64,000 nucleotides of DNA from Loxodes magnus (Eukaryota > Ciliophora > Karyorelictea > Loxodida > Loxodidae), in NCBI GenBank assembly GCA_946699065.1, contig CAMPDV010001091.1, forward strand, positions 1 through 64,000, written 5' to 3'. Positions 1 to 12,224 of the stretch are shown piece after piece (the stretch's first letter is position 1; each line of letters opens with the position of its first letter). The notes under the pieces are model-generated. The model was not told where the DNA came from. It saw only the letters and a program-made list of their open reading frames with translations, and did not search any database. The translations under genes and the position numbers were made by a program.

Positions 1-3000
1 TATAATTATGAACCTGAAAATTTCTAAATTAATTCATATTCAAGTGATTACTGATGACAATATAATCGTTGCAATACATATTTTTATTCCCTTTATGTAA
101 ACATGTGTTCATATTTGCATCGTTTATTATTTCTAAATCGTTTTAGAGAATGAATTCTTAGAATCTATTTGTATTGTCATAGTTGTTAATAGGGTTATCC
201 CCAAAGTCTTATAGTAGAGCGTTTAAAATCTCCTAATAATATATGTGAGTTGTCAGGAAAAGAATTAAGGAATACATTTATATATTCATATGCTTCGTCT
301 TTTATATTTTCACTCTTGCTGTTATCTGGCATGTAACAAGATGTTATGAATATATTATCTAGTTTGATTGTAACGAACCTCTCTTGAGCTAATTGTTATA
401 TGCTATTCTATTCCGTGCTATTAAGTTAATCTCTAACAATTAAGCAAACTCCTCCTCCTTTTCCTGAGTTCTTGAAATAGGTCCTATATCCATTAATAAG
501 TATTGGAGGATAGTCTTATTTTTATCACGTTTCATTAATTGAGAAAATGTCTAAGTCATTATTTCGTATAAATTCTTCCACGTTTAATTGCTTGCTTCCA
601 ATTCCATTTATGTTAATATGTCCAAGCTTTATTATGCCTATCTCTCTTTGCTTATCGATAGGCATCTTTATTTCTTAATTCCCAAATTCTTGTTTGCATT
701 AATATGGTTATTCTACATTGTTCTCTACACCTCCTTTGAGTCTTAGTTATTTTTAAAGGACAATATAGTTAATTCTAAAATCAGTTTATAGCAGCGTTTT
801 AACTATATAATTTCCGTTTTTTATAAATCGATGAATTTCTTATGATGAAGTCAAAACTCCTCCTTTTATTCCTGGCTCATAAATACAGAGAATCTTCTCA
901 TTTTGATGAATTTATATGTTAAGCAATTTGGGGCAATTTTTGATGTATTACCTGTAACTTATTATAATGAATAATGTCAATGAATCGTACTTTTCGCTCA
1001 ATTTATTATCGATTTTTTATATCTATTTCATTTCCATCACACGTAGCATGGTTTAGTTTGCAAGATAAAGTTATAAATCTATTGCCTACTAAAGTGAAAA
1101 GATTCTAATTTCATCATTTATTGGACCTTATAAATTGAATTAGTTAGGCGTCTTTAAATTCGTATTTATTTAAAATCTCTTCAATATTTATTTCATTAAA
1201 CCCAAATTTTGACTATTTTAAGTTTAAAGTGTCTTGGTTAAATTTGGCATCTCTTCAACTTCTCTTTCCAAATTTTGTTTGGCTACCCCAAATCATCACA
1301 TATGATGTCTAGATATTTGAATTTTCTAAAATTTCAATCTGCTAATCTTCTTAAATTTAATCACTTAAAAATGTTTATGTTGAAGCATTTCATTTTATTT
1401 CTTTCAAGTAAGATTGAGTTTTAACATCTTATTATTTTCTCTATATTTCTGAAATTTATGCATAGACATTTAGCTTCAATTCTACTTGATGCTCATAATC
1501 CTGCATGAGTTAAACATATAATCCGTTTAATTCATTATATTACTCTTACAGTTTTCCATTATTCTATTTTGTGATTTATAGTTCTTGTTAAGAAGCAACT
1601 AGCTAATGATTGGTAACTACTGTTATTGTTCCTTCATCCTTAGCATTGATAGAATTTTAAGTCTAAATAACCTAATTCTTTAACTCCATGATTCTTGTCT
1701 AACTATAATTGCTTATTAATTTCCCTTTTTTTGTTCATGTTCAAGCATCTTTGCTATTAATCTTTAAACAGGTTTGTGTTTCCTTTTCTCAAAACTATTT
1801 TTATTAACACGAGACAAGCCTTTAGTAGACACTCTATATATCTTAATTGATAAATTATTTGTTTAATTTATCATATAAATTCTACAACTTTGTATACTTC
1901 AATTCAACGAAGTCGCACTAGGTAGATTGATCTAAGAATAATAAGTCTGTATCAGTAGTCGAATCTAAAGTCGATATAGTTGCTTGATAAATTTAGTTGC
2001 TGAATTGAATTTCAATTTATGTTTATTCATTCTATGCCTGAGGAGTGATTGTTTATGTAAAAATGCTTTTGACTGATTTGGCATATTTATTTTTTTGAAA
2101 GCTCAGTTCCTATGATATTTAATAATTCTCATTTTGTAATAATTAACACTAAGCCTGTTGTTACTGGCAATTGACTGTGAATTAATGTACCTTTTAGTCG
2201 ATCTGATCTATTTTGCTTAATAAATGAAAATTTTCACCTTTGAGATTTTAGTTAAGAGTTTCTACCTCCCTAAGATGTTATTATACTTCATTATGTCTCA
2301 AATTACATTTATTCAATTCAGCTTGAATGAATTAAATTTGAGTAACCAAGTTGTTTATAATATTTTGGGCTTCTTACTTGGAAGCAAGTATTGCCTCATC
2401 TTGTAGTTTAAATGATTGTGTCATGTTCATTAGCTCCTCGCTAAGCATAGCTTGTTTTACTATACTTTGCTATTAAGTCTAAGTGAGAAGTTAACTCTAA
2501 GTTTCCAATTCTTATATTTAAGTTAAAGAAAGATCAGTATTCGTTTATATTGATTATTATTTATTTGTAGCATTATTTACAAATTATTTGGACTAAAGCA
2601 TTAACTATTTCTACTAATTATCAAACCTTAAGATTTAATTTTTATTCTAGATTTTCTTAATTTACTTTTGAGCTTTAAATAAATAATTTTGGTATTATTC
2701 TAAGTGTATTTTATATTGTGATTTAATGTTTAAAGTTTCTTTATTGTGTTACTCATATATATGTATTAGCTTTTCTTACAGAGAATTATTTTTAGTTATG
2801 AGTTTTTAAATTCGAAATTTAAGATTTTTGCTTTCACTTAGCCTTTAATTTTCAAAAGTATTTGCCTCTTCTATCTTGCTTTAAATTTATATTTTAATTT
2901 TGCAATTTTTTCTTAAAGTTACGCATTTTAAATCTCAAGATCAGTTAAGTATGTAATATCAAACTTCTCTTAGTAATCAGTTTAAATGTCTATTGAAATC

Positions 3001-3050
3001 TGCTATTGATTTTTTATGTTATTTTGTGTATTTGGTTTTATTATATTTTA
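1..3050 (-). mobile_element. LINE family 1, copy 1 (5' part, enters from left edge)
   Basis: This is the reverse complement of the LINE at 40,915-47,433, covering its coiled-coil N-terminal region and most of the endonuclease domain. The rest of the element lies beyond the left edge of the window. In the first 120 bases compared by eye there is one difference from the other copy, so the two are recent duplicates. The similarity fades near 3,050, which corresponds to about 41,360 in the other copy, so roughly the first 150 codons are missing or replaced. The endonuclease frame holds the Asn-Glu-Thr-Trp motif with Trp written TGA, and many TAA and TAG codons read as Gln. There is no sign of strong decay in the part visible here. 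Confidence 0.88.
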
Positions 3051-3238
3051 CTAGACTTGAATACTTTAAAATTAATTAGTACCAATTAAATTTTATAAAT
3101 AATGAAATAAATTCAATCTTTTTATATCTGAGTTCTCAACTGAACTAAATAAATCATCATAAATTTTTTTTATTTTGTCTTATTTACAAAAAATTATGAA
3201 TAAATCTAAATAAAAACATTTATTACTATATATATAAA

Positions 3239-4105
3239 ATGGCTTCTAAGAAATAACAGAACTTTGAGCAAAACATTTAAACTGGAAAATTCTCTAAAAA
3301 ATAAAAAAACGAAATAATTACAATGAGTGAAAGTGAGAAATATGATTGATATGACGAACATTAACCACTTGGAAATCCAGAATTAAAAAAACTTCCGACA
3401 CAAACTCAAATAGAAATATTATCTAAGTAATTAAAAGAGTTTATGTTTAAAAATAGATACCTCACTGATAAAGTAAAAAAATTAGAAAAACTAATAACGT
3501 CTTTACTTGAGAAACAATATTAATCATCATAAGAAATAGAAGACAAACTGGAACAAAGAATTCTTTAAATTTAATAATAAATTCAGGTTACGCCATTTTC
3601 GTTTTAACAGAATTAATCAGATCTTATGGAAATAGAAAATGAAGCCTCAAATTAAAATAAACAATAAGCGTTTATTTAAAATAAGTAGTAAATTTAAATT
3701 AAATAAGTGTTACAGGAATAATAGTTTAAAAGAAGAATAAAATGCTACGTGTGCAATAAATAACACCAATGAAAATACTACTACTAACTAAGCGAAAATT
3801 TAAAGAAAGAATAAATAAGATATTTTTAGAAAACTATTTAGGATATATCCAACATAAAGCAGAAAAATTTATAGAAAAAAAATTCTTTAATTCAAATCTT
3901 AATCCTTGGATAAATAATTAGGAACGCTAAGTGCAAGACCAAAACTATTCAGAATATTAAAGGATGGTGCGCTAATGAAGTGCTACACCGCCTAACTAAG
4001 CCTAGTAGAAATTCAAGACAAACTAATGGAGACAAGCTGATAGAATAGGTCAGATGGCTGACTACTAAGGCTTTAACAAGGCTTTTTAACTTTAACTTTT
4101 AACAG
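3239..4105 (+). CDS. ORF1-like protein of a small one-ORF element (decayed CCHC knuckle)
   Basis: Reading TAA/TAG as Gln and TGA as Trp gives a continuous frame from the ATG. It has a Lys/G1n-rich start, a coiled coil with Lys-Leu-Glu-Lys-Leu heptads (about residues 60-110), a Gln-rich linker, and then CYVCNKQH near residue 170. That matches the first half of a CX2C...H zinc knuckle whose last Cys is lost. The order coiled coil then CCHC is that of LINE ORF1 or gag-like nucleic-acid chaperones, and it recurs at 6.4, 38, 47.8 and 49.3 kb. The frame runs into a stretch at about 3,963-3,995 that resembles the LINE-2/SINE tail, including the bases gaagtgctac. No terminal TGA was found, so the end is approximate. 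The function is inferred from domain order only. Confidence 0.5.
3963..4085 (+). repeat. structured 3' tail of the 3.2 kb element
   Basis: Two short hairpins are visible. One pairs ggtg with cacc around a loop containing gaagtgctac, which resembles the tail shared by the SINEs and LINE 2. The other pairs gtcag with ctgac around four bases near 4,048. A repeated aaggcttt motif follows. The stretch is richer in G+C than its flanks. Confidence 0.4.
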
Positions 4106-4439
4106 GTAGATAAAGATGGTTATTATTTAAAATAATGTATTCATTTTATCTTTTTTAATTTAATTTAATTTAATTAAATTATATAGTGTTCGCCTTTCAG
4201 CTTAATATAATAATTTTAAAATTTCACTTTTTTTCGAGAATTCTTTGACCTTCATTTTTGTTATCTTTGACATTAATTATTTTTATCGTTTGATGCTCTT
4301 CTTTTTTAAACTATGTTCATTTAAAAAATTAATTATAATAAATCTTTTTGTTTTTCATATTACTAATAGATTTAGTTTTCGCTCAGACATTCTTAAAATA
4401 AATAATTATATATTTTAGTAAAGAACATTATAATATAAT

Positions 4440-5295
4440 TTCTAACAAGATTATCCCCTATTTTTCATTCTTATCTATTTTACTTTTTATACTCAATTTT
4501 TTTGATTATGAATGAAAGATTATGCAAAACTTTAAATCTAAAAATTTATTTCTAAATAGAAAAATTTAGTCCTATAATTTTAAATTTAGTTATAACTAGC
4601 ATAGTACTTAACTTTCAATCTAAATATATTTTAAAATACAATCTATATTTTTATCTTAAAAGATAATTTTATTTATTCCAATTTTCTGAAATATTAATGA
4701 TATTACTCTTATTTAATTAGAAAATTACTAGTAAAATAATAATTTAACTCTAGATATTTCTTCGAGGTTAGGTTATATGACAACAATCGCAACATGAAAA
4801 TTCATTTACTCTTGTAGAATCTCTCCTCAACTTTTGAGACTCCTCAGGAGCAAAAGCGAATGAAAGAGTAGAAACTTCTTTATTAGTATTATCTCTTTAT
4901 GATACCATAGTTTAAGCTTTAAAATAAATTCCTTGTGGAAGTTATTCATTAATAGTTTTCATTCACTGCTTCATTTCTTAGTTGTATTTACTTCATTTTC
5001 CGCAAGGAATACATGGAGATATGAAAATTGGAACGATAAGTTAACCTATAACTACTAATCAAAACACAAATTAACAATTATTACTATGAGGTTTTACATC
5101 TCTATCATAAAGTTTATCTATTATTTTCAATGCTAGTCTGTTATTCCTTTTTCGATCAATTATTGTTGTATTTACTATAAATCTCTTTATTCAAATTCAT
5201 TATAAAACCCTAACGAGTTTATCCGTAAAGTGTTAGTATTTATGCTTCTCTTTCAGTAGGTTTTATTTTTTCGACTTGTAGGATGAACTATTTCC
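4440..5295 (-). pseudogene. broken inverted duplicate of the 13.1 kb Cys-rich gene
   Basis: The reverse complement aligns with 13,090-13,960, covering the coding region and about 300 bases of its downstream flank. A one-base loss early in the reading frame shifts the conserved part, the start codon is not kept, and the C-terminal Cys clusters are partly changed. Because the 3' flank is copied too, this was a DNA segment duplication rather than a processed copy. The stretch encoding Glu-Val-Ser-Thr-Leu-Ser-Phe-Ala is still almost identical to the source. It is most likely a non-functional relic. Confidence 0.75.
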
Positions 5296-5299
5296 ATAT

Positions 5300-6300
5300 T
5301 TAAAATGATTTATAAAGAAAAAGGAATTTAAGATATAAACAAATAACGATATAGAGATAAACTAGAAGCAAATATAAAATGTTTAACTTTAATAATGCAC
5401 GTTAAGACTTAAATAAGAATGAACTTAAAGATAAAAAAGCTAAACTAAATAAAATAAATCAAAATATCTATATTCGGCTAGGGAAATTTTAGCAAGATAT
5501 TACTTTAAAAATCTTAAGGTAAGATTTTAAAATTATAAAAGATTAATTAAAATAAGCTGAATCATAGTAACAGCATCTTAAATTAGCTAATGTCTGAAAC
5601 GTAAATTAAGTAACAAATCAAATTTGTATATATCTATTAAAAAAGATAAGTGTTATAATAATAAAAATAGAAGTTTATGCATATATACAATTTCTTAAGA
5701 AATGAACTATAAAAGTTTATACATTTTTATTAGATTTTTCTCAAATATATCAATTCTTTGTACTGACTTTTGTGAAATTCATTTTTTTTTAAATAAATTA
5801 TTTAAATTCTAAATTTAAAAATTATAGAAATATAGTTAATTTTAATAGGTAAAATCTTAAAAAAATACTAATTTGCTTGGAAAATATCATAATAATAATT
5901 TTTTGTTCAAAGACTAAAAAATAAATAACTGGACAATCTATATTTCCAAGAAATTAGTTTATAAGTTTTTTCATATATTTCATATTGAGCCATGTATAAA
6001 ATATCAAGTTAGCTTTCTTAAATTTAAATAATTTAGCAAAATAAATTATATTTAGTAAATTTAGAGATAAAAATCCATAAAAAATAAGCAAATAATTAAC
6101 TATTAAAAAATGTAGCTAGACATAAATAAAAAATAATTTTGAATTTTTTACTAAATAATTATGAAATTAAAATGTTTGACTACTTTTAAAACTTAGAACA
6201 AATTTTAAAAAATATATAGAACATTCATATCTAGAAAAAAACACTTGAACTTTGTATTATTTATTTTTTGATATAGCATAGAAAATTAAAATTTCTTTAT
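5300..6300. other. AT-rich stretch with no recognised gene
   Basis: This is low-complexity A+T-rich sequence. I see no conserved frame, hairpin tail or repeat shared with other parts of the window. Open frames are meaningless here because all three stop codons can be sense in this genome. Confidence 0.6.
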
Positions 6301-6375
6301 GATAATAATAATAATAATATACTTAATTAAAGTGTTTGTGGTTTTGAGGTGTTTCAACCTCATTTCCACTGACAT
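6301..6375 (-). repeat. 3' hairpin tail and (TTA)n end of the 6.4 kb element
   Basis: On the minus strand GTGG and CCAC enclose an inner stem GAGGT / ACCTC with loop TGAAAC. A short TTTAATT follows and then a TTA microsatellite. The terminal TGA of the ORF lies in the 5' side of this structure. Hairpin tails followed by a simple repeat are typical of LINE-type retroposons. Confidence 0.65.
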
Positions 6376-7136
6376 CCGGTGATCGCTCCTGTATGCTTAA
6401 AATAAAAGTTCGGATCATCCAGTTTTTTCGGAGTTCTGGAACTCGAATGGAAAATTCTTCTTCTGTAAATTCTTCCTTCTATCGTCACGTAAATTCTTGT
6501 TAATTCTCTTCAGATTTCTTCGCTGTTTCTCTTCATCTTTTCCTTGTATATCTTGCAACTCTTGAATCTATGGAATCTTGATTAGCACAGGTAACATCTC
6601 TTGAGAATCCTTCTAATATTGGTTGGTTCTTTTTACTTATCGTCTTCTACTTCCATTTTTATTTCTTAGATTAGAGGCTCTATTCTTTTTTGTCCAAGTT
6701 GCTATACTTCGAATTCTTATTTGAATAATCTTTCTTCAGTATTTTAACTTTTTTCTAATAATTTTTTGTTTTCTTATCTTAATATTTTTACTTCTTCTTA
6801 AAGAATACGCACAGATTTCAAAAGACTTTCAATTAATAATTATTCTTCATTTGTCTGTTTTTGCATCGTTTTTGGATTCTCTTATTTCCTATAGTTACTT
6901 GGTCTAGGTTTAGGAAGAAAGTCAATATTTTATTATTAGTTTTATTCCGTTTATGCTTATTTAAGTTCTTATTTTATTTAAGATTATCTTTAATTTTCAA
7001 CTATTAGAGGTTATTAAGATTAAGAAGATTATTATTTTATTAAAGAAGACGTGATGGATGAAGAATTAGAAGTCTCTGGTTTTTGCTCCTTTATCTATGG
7101 AGCCTACAAAAAACCCTTCTTGAGACCTTCTGCCAT
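6360..7136 (-). CDS. intact ORF1-like CCHC protein of a one-ORF element (258 aa)
   Basis: The frame starts at the ATG at 7,136 and ends at TGA 6,360-6,362, with TAA/TAG read as Gln. Domains in order are: a start with Lys-Lys-Gly-Phe (residues 6-9), a Ser/Gln-rich linker, a coiled coil at about 97-150, and a perfect CX2CX4HX4C zinc knuckle at residues 181-194 (CYLCQSRFHRFKSC). A basic Arg-rich tail follows. This is the layout of LINE ORF1 or gag-like RNA-binding proteins, but no endonuclease or reverse transcriptase follows. The stop codon sits inside a 3' hairpin, and a (TTA)n run follows it on the minus strand. It is probably a non-autonomous element copied by a LINE in trans. Confidence 0.75.
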
Positions 7137-7139
7137 TTT

Positions 7140-7910
7140 TTATAATTTCTTTATGATTTATTTAATAAAGACTTCTCTTTAAATTTTATTTTCTTTATAT
7201 GTCTTCAGTAATCAGTATAGTTATTAATTTATCTAAGTTATAATGATTTTCATTATCATATAATTTACTCAAAAATTTTAAAATAGATGATGAAAAGTAG
7301 TATATTTAAGGAGAATTGTTTAATTATTTCCTAACAAAGCTTCTTAATTAAATTTCTATGTCTATTTTTTAAATTAGCGAAAATAATTAATGATTTGTTA
7401 GCAAATTAAAACAAATAATTGTTAATAAAAAAGTAAAACAAAAACAAAGTTATTATATTTGTATTCTCATTTTTCACCCAACTAATTCTAGATTTTATTA
7501 TTAAACTATAAGCCAATTTTTCAGATTTATTCAAAACAATTAGCTTTTTGATTATTCTACAATATCTTAGATTTGTTTAATTACTAAGAATAAGTTAGTA
7601 TGCAATTGTAACTTTTTATAATTTATAAGTAAAAATTTATTTTTGAGTAATTTAATTTAGATATAATTCTTAGTTTTAAGAACTACAATATAAAGAACTA
7701 TTTTATAGTAATTATAGGATTTTCATATACTTTTAAATTTAATTTTTTAGAATAAAATGAATTTAGATTAAGAAATTGAAATATTAGTTAGAAATTTGAA
7801 GAAAATTGAAAGGAGGAAAGGGATTCTGTAAGATTAAAATTGCTAAAATAAAAATGCTTATTAAGAGGATCTAAAGTAGATTAAGATAATCTTTTATTAT
7901 ATCTATAATA
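7140..7910. other. AT-rich stretch with no recognised gene
   Basis: This lies between the start of the minus-strand one-ORF element and SINE A. I see no conserved protein motif or structured repeat in it. Confidence 0.5.
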
Positions 7911-7912
7911 AA

Positions 7913-8345
7913 ATGGATATCGGCCGCGTCAGCCAAACTAGTAGGTAATCTGGTTTAGTGTATACTGCATTGCGACTAATCTCGCATTAGATGCCACCAC
8001 GGGGAAGGGTAGATAAGCTCCATCTGAGACATGCCTAACTTACCCTGAGGTTCTCTCTAGCAGTATGAAAGCTTGACTGATGGACTTCTAATTAATGATT
8101 TAATAACTAATTTTTATTTGGACTTTACTCAAGAAGACTGAAGCATTTTACTCAAGATTTAAGAATAAGTTTTATTAAGAAGATTCTCTATTTGGAGAAG
8201 TTGACATGACTCATTGGAATTCTAGAATTTTAACAAGAAACATGAGAACATTTTTCTTAATATTAAATATTAATAATGAAAGAGCTGCACGCCAATGAGG
8301 TGCTACGCGCTCTATAATCATATTTATTTAATTAATTTATTATTT
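7913..8345 (+). mobile_element. SINE A
   Basis: One of three copies (with 11,799 and 35,301) of a roughly 400-base non-coding repeat. It starts ATGGAT(A/G)T and ends in the tail gaaagagctg...ctacgcgctctataatca, followed by TTTA-rich repeats. It is much richer in G+C than its surroundings. The head contains two small stem-loops (around GCGA...TCGC and CCACC). The 3' tail matches the end of LINE family 2 at 17,711-17,751, which points to LINE-2 machinery as its mobiliser. No clear tRNA-type A and B boxes were found, so the source of the head is unknown. Confidence 0.85.
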
Positions 8346-8349
8346 ATTT

Positions 8350-11300
8350 ATATATTTTTGATTTTTAGAAAGATTTTATTTTGATATAATCGCTTTTAAG
8401 ATTAGAAATACTAAATTCAGATTTACAAATTAAATAAAAGTTTAAATTTTTTAATTTCATCTTTAATCAAAAATTTAATAATTTCTATTTTAAATTTGAT
8501 ATGAATATTCATTTTTTTAACTAAAGATTAAAAAATTGAGCTAAAAAGATAAAAAATGTAAATATACAACAATAAAATTTCTTAGTTTATCTTTAGATAT
8601 TTTAAACACTTATTAAATAAGTTATAATATTCATTTAATTAAATTATCTTTTTATTAGAATTTTTTTAGAAATATATTCTAAATTTTATACTTTTATTAA
8701 TGAAAAATTAATAGCAAATATTTAAATTCTTAATCATTTTACTCTAAACTTATTTATTTAAATATAATAAACTTTTTTTTATTTTGTACTTAGATTCTAA
8801 AAAATCTAAAATATTATCAAAATAAATTTTATTTTAAATATGTGCTTGAAATTTAATTTTAATAGACAAATGATATTTTTCTAAATTAGGTTATAAAGAA
8901 AAAACTATTTTCGTAATTAGAAGAGAATGAAAAGTATAAAAAAGGCTTTATAAAGATTATAGAAATAGAAAATTAAAAAATAATTACAGTTGAGGGGAAA
9001 TAAATTTTAAAAGTTCTAACACTAGAAAATTTTTAATTTTTTAATGCAATTTATCTAATAATAAAAAAGACAAAATAAAATACTTTTAATTTCACTTTAT
9101 TATTTTTAAAAATTTCGAAACATTATAATTAAAATACTTAAATACTAAAATAAAAAGATATAAAATATAAAATATCTAATATTAATTACATGTTTCAATT
9201 CTTAATGGAAATTTAAAATTTTTCATAATCTTCTTGATTTTATTATTTTAACTTATCTTAATTATAAAAATTTTAAATAAATACAATAATTAAAATTATT
9301 AATAGATAGATCATTTTTTTGTTTATATTATGTTTTACTTAAATTATAGTAAATTTAAAAATACTAAAATATATATAAAAAATACCTCTAATTTAATATA
9401 TTCATGTATTCTTAAACTTAAAATTTAATTTTTTTATTATTTTTTCTTTAAAAAATAACTAGAAATTATTTCATTTTCATGTTTATAAGCAATATAAAAA
9501 TTTAGCTAATGTATAAACTTATTAAAATTAAATTAAAGATATTTTAATTATTTCAGGAATTTAATTTTAATAATTCTACTTGTACTTAGCTATTTTTTAT
9601 TATAATTAGACATATTAAATTAAATTAATTGTATACCCTTTCATATGCTAATTTATATTCCTGACATTGTAATAATAATTTTAAAAGCAAATATATTATA
9701 AAATATTGTTAAAATGAGCACCTAATTTATCTTAGATTTCTATAGCTAAATAAAAAACTATGTATTGACTTTCAGTTTTTGTTTAAGGAAGTAATTTTAT
9801 TTAGAAAATTTGAAGAAGAAAAATAATTGCAAATAAATAATTAAAGCTGACGTTAAGAGATCGAACCTTATAGATAGATATAAAATTAAATAAAGACAAA
9901 CAATAGTGAATTGATTCTGAAGAAATTAGCTAAATTTAATTATAAATTTAAGTATAAAGTTTATTTTAGTTTTGTTTCTTTTGCAAGTTTATTTTTAAAT
10001 CTTATTATGAGTTTTGCATTTATCCAACTCATAATATTCATTATTAAACATAAAAATACAATTATTTATCTAATTTTTTTCTTAATAAAAAGAACAAAAA
10101 ATTCAAAATTATCGACGATAAATAATTTTATTTTCCAGGTAAGATTAAAATCCTTGATTTTAAAGAATAATTGTATTTCAATTTTTTTAAATTAATTTTT
10201 TTAAGCTAAAGTTATAAAAGCTAAAATTATAATTAAAAAAGAATAAGATAAAGCACCCTGTTTGCATTTTTTTCTAAATATTCCATTTAATATTTCTTTT
10301 TCATTAATAAACTGTGTATTACATTTCAGATTTATAAATAAAAAAATTGAGATAACTAAAACTTTAAAACACTAGATGAGTTAATAATCTTATTCAAATA
10401 TGATCTTAAAGCCTTCAACCTTTGCAAATATTTATATTTGCTATAAAAACTTAATATCATAGATTTGATATGTTTCTAGATAACTTTCAATGTATTCTTT
10501 AAAATATTTTGTATCTAGTATGCAAATAAACTTAGAAATACTTTCTACCATAATTGCTATTTACCTTATAAACAAATTTAAAATTCAATTTTTGTTCATT
10601 TTTTCATTTTTAGTTTTAACATCTAATCATAAATTAAATTATCTGGAAAATTAATTGTTCTAAAACTGAGTTAATAAAGATTTCCCTAAAATTTTATTAT
10701 AATTATAAAATTTAATTTTAGACAATAAGTTGCTTATTTACACTTTATCCTATCTTATTTTTCGTCTAACTAATTTGCCATAATTATAAAAATTTTAAAT
10801 TATAGCAGTCATAAAACTAATGCTTTTTGCTTATCTAAAATCTAAGATTTGTATATCATTTTTTTATTTAAAAAAATAGGAAAAATTTATATGGCTAATG
10901 TTTAACAAAGCGAAATCATTCTAGGTTTAACTTAATATTTTAAATATTCTCATAAAATTGTTTTTAAATTACGAAAAAGAACTTCTTTAAAAGTTAAAAA
11001 TAGGATATAATTACAGCATCAAAAGGTATAACGAAATTAATTATAAAATAGCCTATGTGAGCTATTATTTATGAGTGTTTATTTAAGTTAACAATGAGTA
11101 TATAAATAAAAATAATTATATCTATACTTAAAATGCTATAAGTATTATTATAACTTAATTTAGAAGCATACTTTTTAGCACTGAAATATTATAAAGTAAT
11201 AAAGCTCAGTCCAATTGGAATAAAATAGCTATCTTATCAATTTATTTATACAAATAAAGAAAATATTAGAAGTATTAACAACTTTACTTGGTAAGAATAA

Positions 11301-11795
11301 ATAGTTAAATCTCAATAAATTAAGATAATCAATAAAACTAAAATTTGTTTTTATAAGTACAACAAAAGATAAACAATAACTAACAATAAAATTTTAAATT
11401 AGGCTGAATCCTTAAGGTTTCTTTGATATCTTAAAAATTAATTACAAGTTGATATAAAGCTTGGAAAGGTTATTTTAAATGGTTCTTTAAAATTAGATAT
11501 AAGTCTATCTATAATAATTCTTTTTAGTTAATATCAACTAATAATTAAATTTTAGTAAAGCAATTTTTGAGTTATCTTATATATAGAGACTAAAAATTAA
11601 TTTTATTTGATTTTGGTGATTTCTCAAAGAATAAAATTAAACAAAAATTAATTTTAAGCTCTTTTTCTTTGAGTTATTTAACAATTAACTGATAAAGTTT
11701 ATATAAAACTTTAACATAAAATATCCAATTTAAAAAATATAAAAATAATTATTTATTCTTGTCTTTATTATAGCACTTAACTATTTATTATATAA
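8350..11795. other. 3.4 kb AT-rich stretch with no recognised gene
   Basis: This is extremely A+T-rich, low-complexity sequence with no conserved frame, hairpin tail or repeat match that I can support. A 94-codon ATG-to-stop frame at 9,911-10,195 is composed of Leu/Ile/Phe/Lys only and looks like chance. Confidence 0.6.
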
Positions 11796-11798
11796 AAT

Positions 11799-12208
11799 AT
11801 GGATGTTGGCTGATATCAGGAGAACTAGTAGGTAATTTGGTACAGTGTATATTGCATGTGAGTAATCTCGTGCTAGATGCCACAACAGGGAAGAGTGGAT
11901 AAGCTTGGAAGAGATAAACCTAACTTCCCGAGAGTTCTCGCTAGCAGTATGAAAGTTTGACGAACGGGCTGCTAATGACTTAAAAACTAATTTTTATTTG
12001 GATCTTATTCAAAAAGACTGGAGTATTTGATTCAAGATTCGAGAATAATCTTTAATAGCTAGATTCCCTATTTGGAGAAGCTGATTTGACTCATTGACTA
12101 CTAGAATTTTAACAAGAAGTATGAGAATATTTTTTTATTATTAAATATTACTATTGAAAGAGTAACGCGCCAACGAGGTGCTACGCGCTCTATAATCATA
12201 TTTATTTA
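11799..12208 (+). mobile_element. SINE B
   Basis: The second copy of the SINE, more diverged than A and C. The first stem-loop reads GTGAG-TAAT-CTCGT, so two pairs become G.U wobbles while the stem is kept. The second stem is CCAC/GTGG. The tail reads gaaagagtaacgcgccaacg then aggtgctacgcgctctataa. It abuts the 3' end of a minus-strand one-ORF element at about 12,225. Confidence 0.85.
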
Positions 12209-12224
12209 TATTAACCATTAAATA

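Noticed and set aside
2224-2406. 60-codon standard-code ORF with a near twin at 42,013-42,195
   Set aside because: It is an antisense shadow of the LINE coiled-coil region. It looks conserved only because the two LINE copies are almost identical.
7913-8345. tRNA-derived head in the SINEs
   Set aside because: Possible A-box and B-box words are imperfect and about 100 bases apart, too far and too weak to claim.
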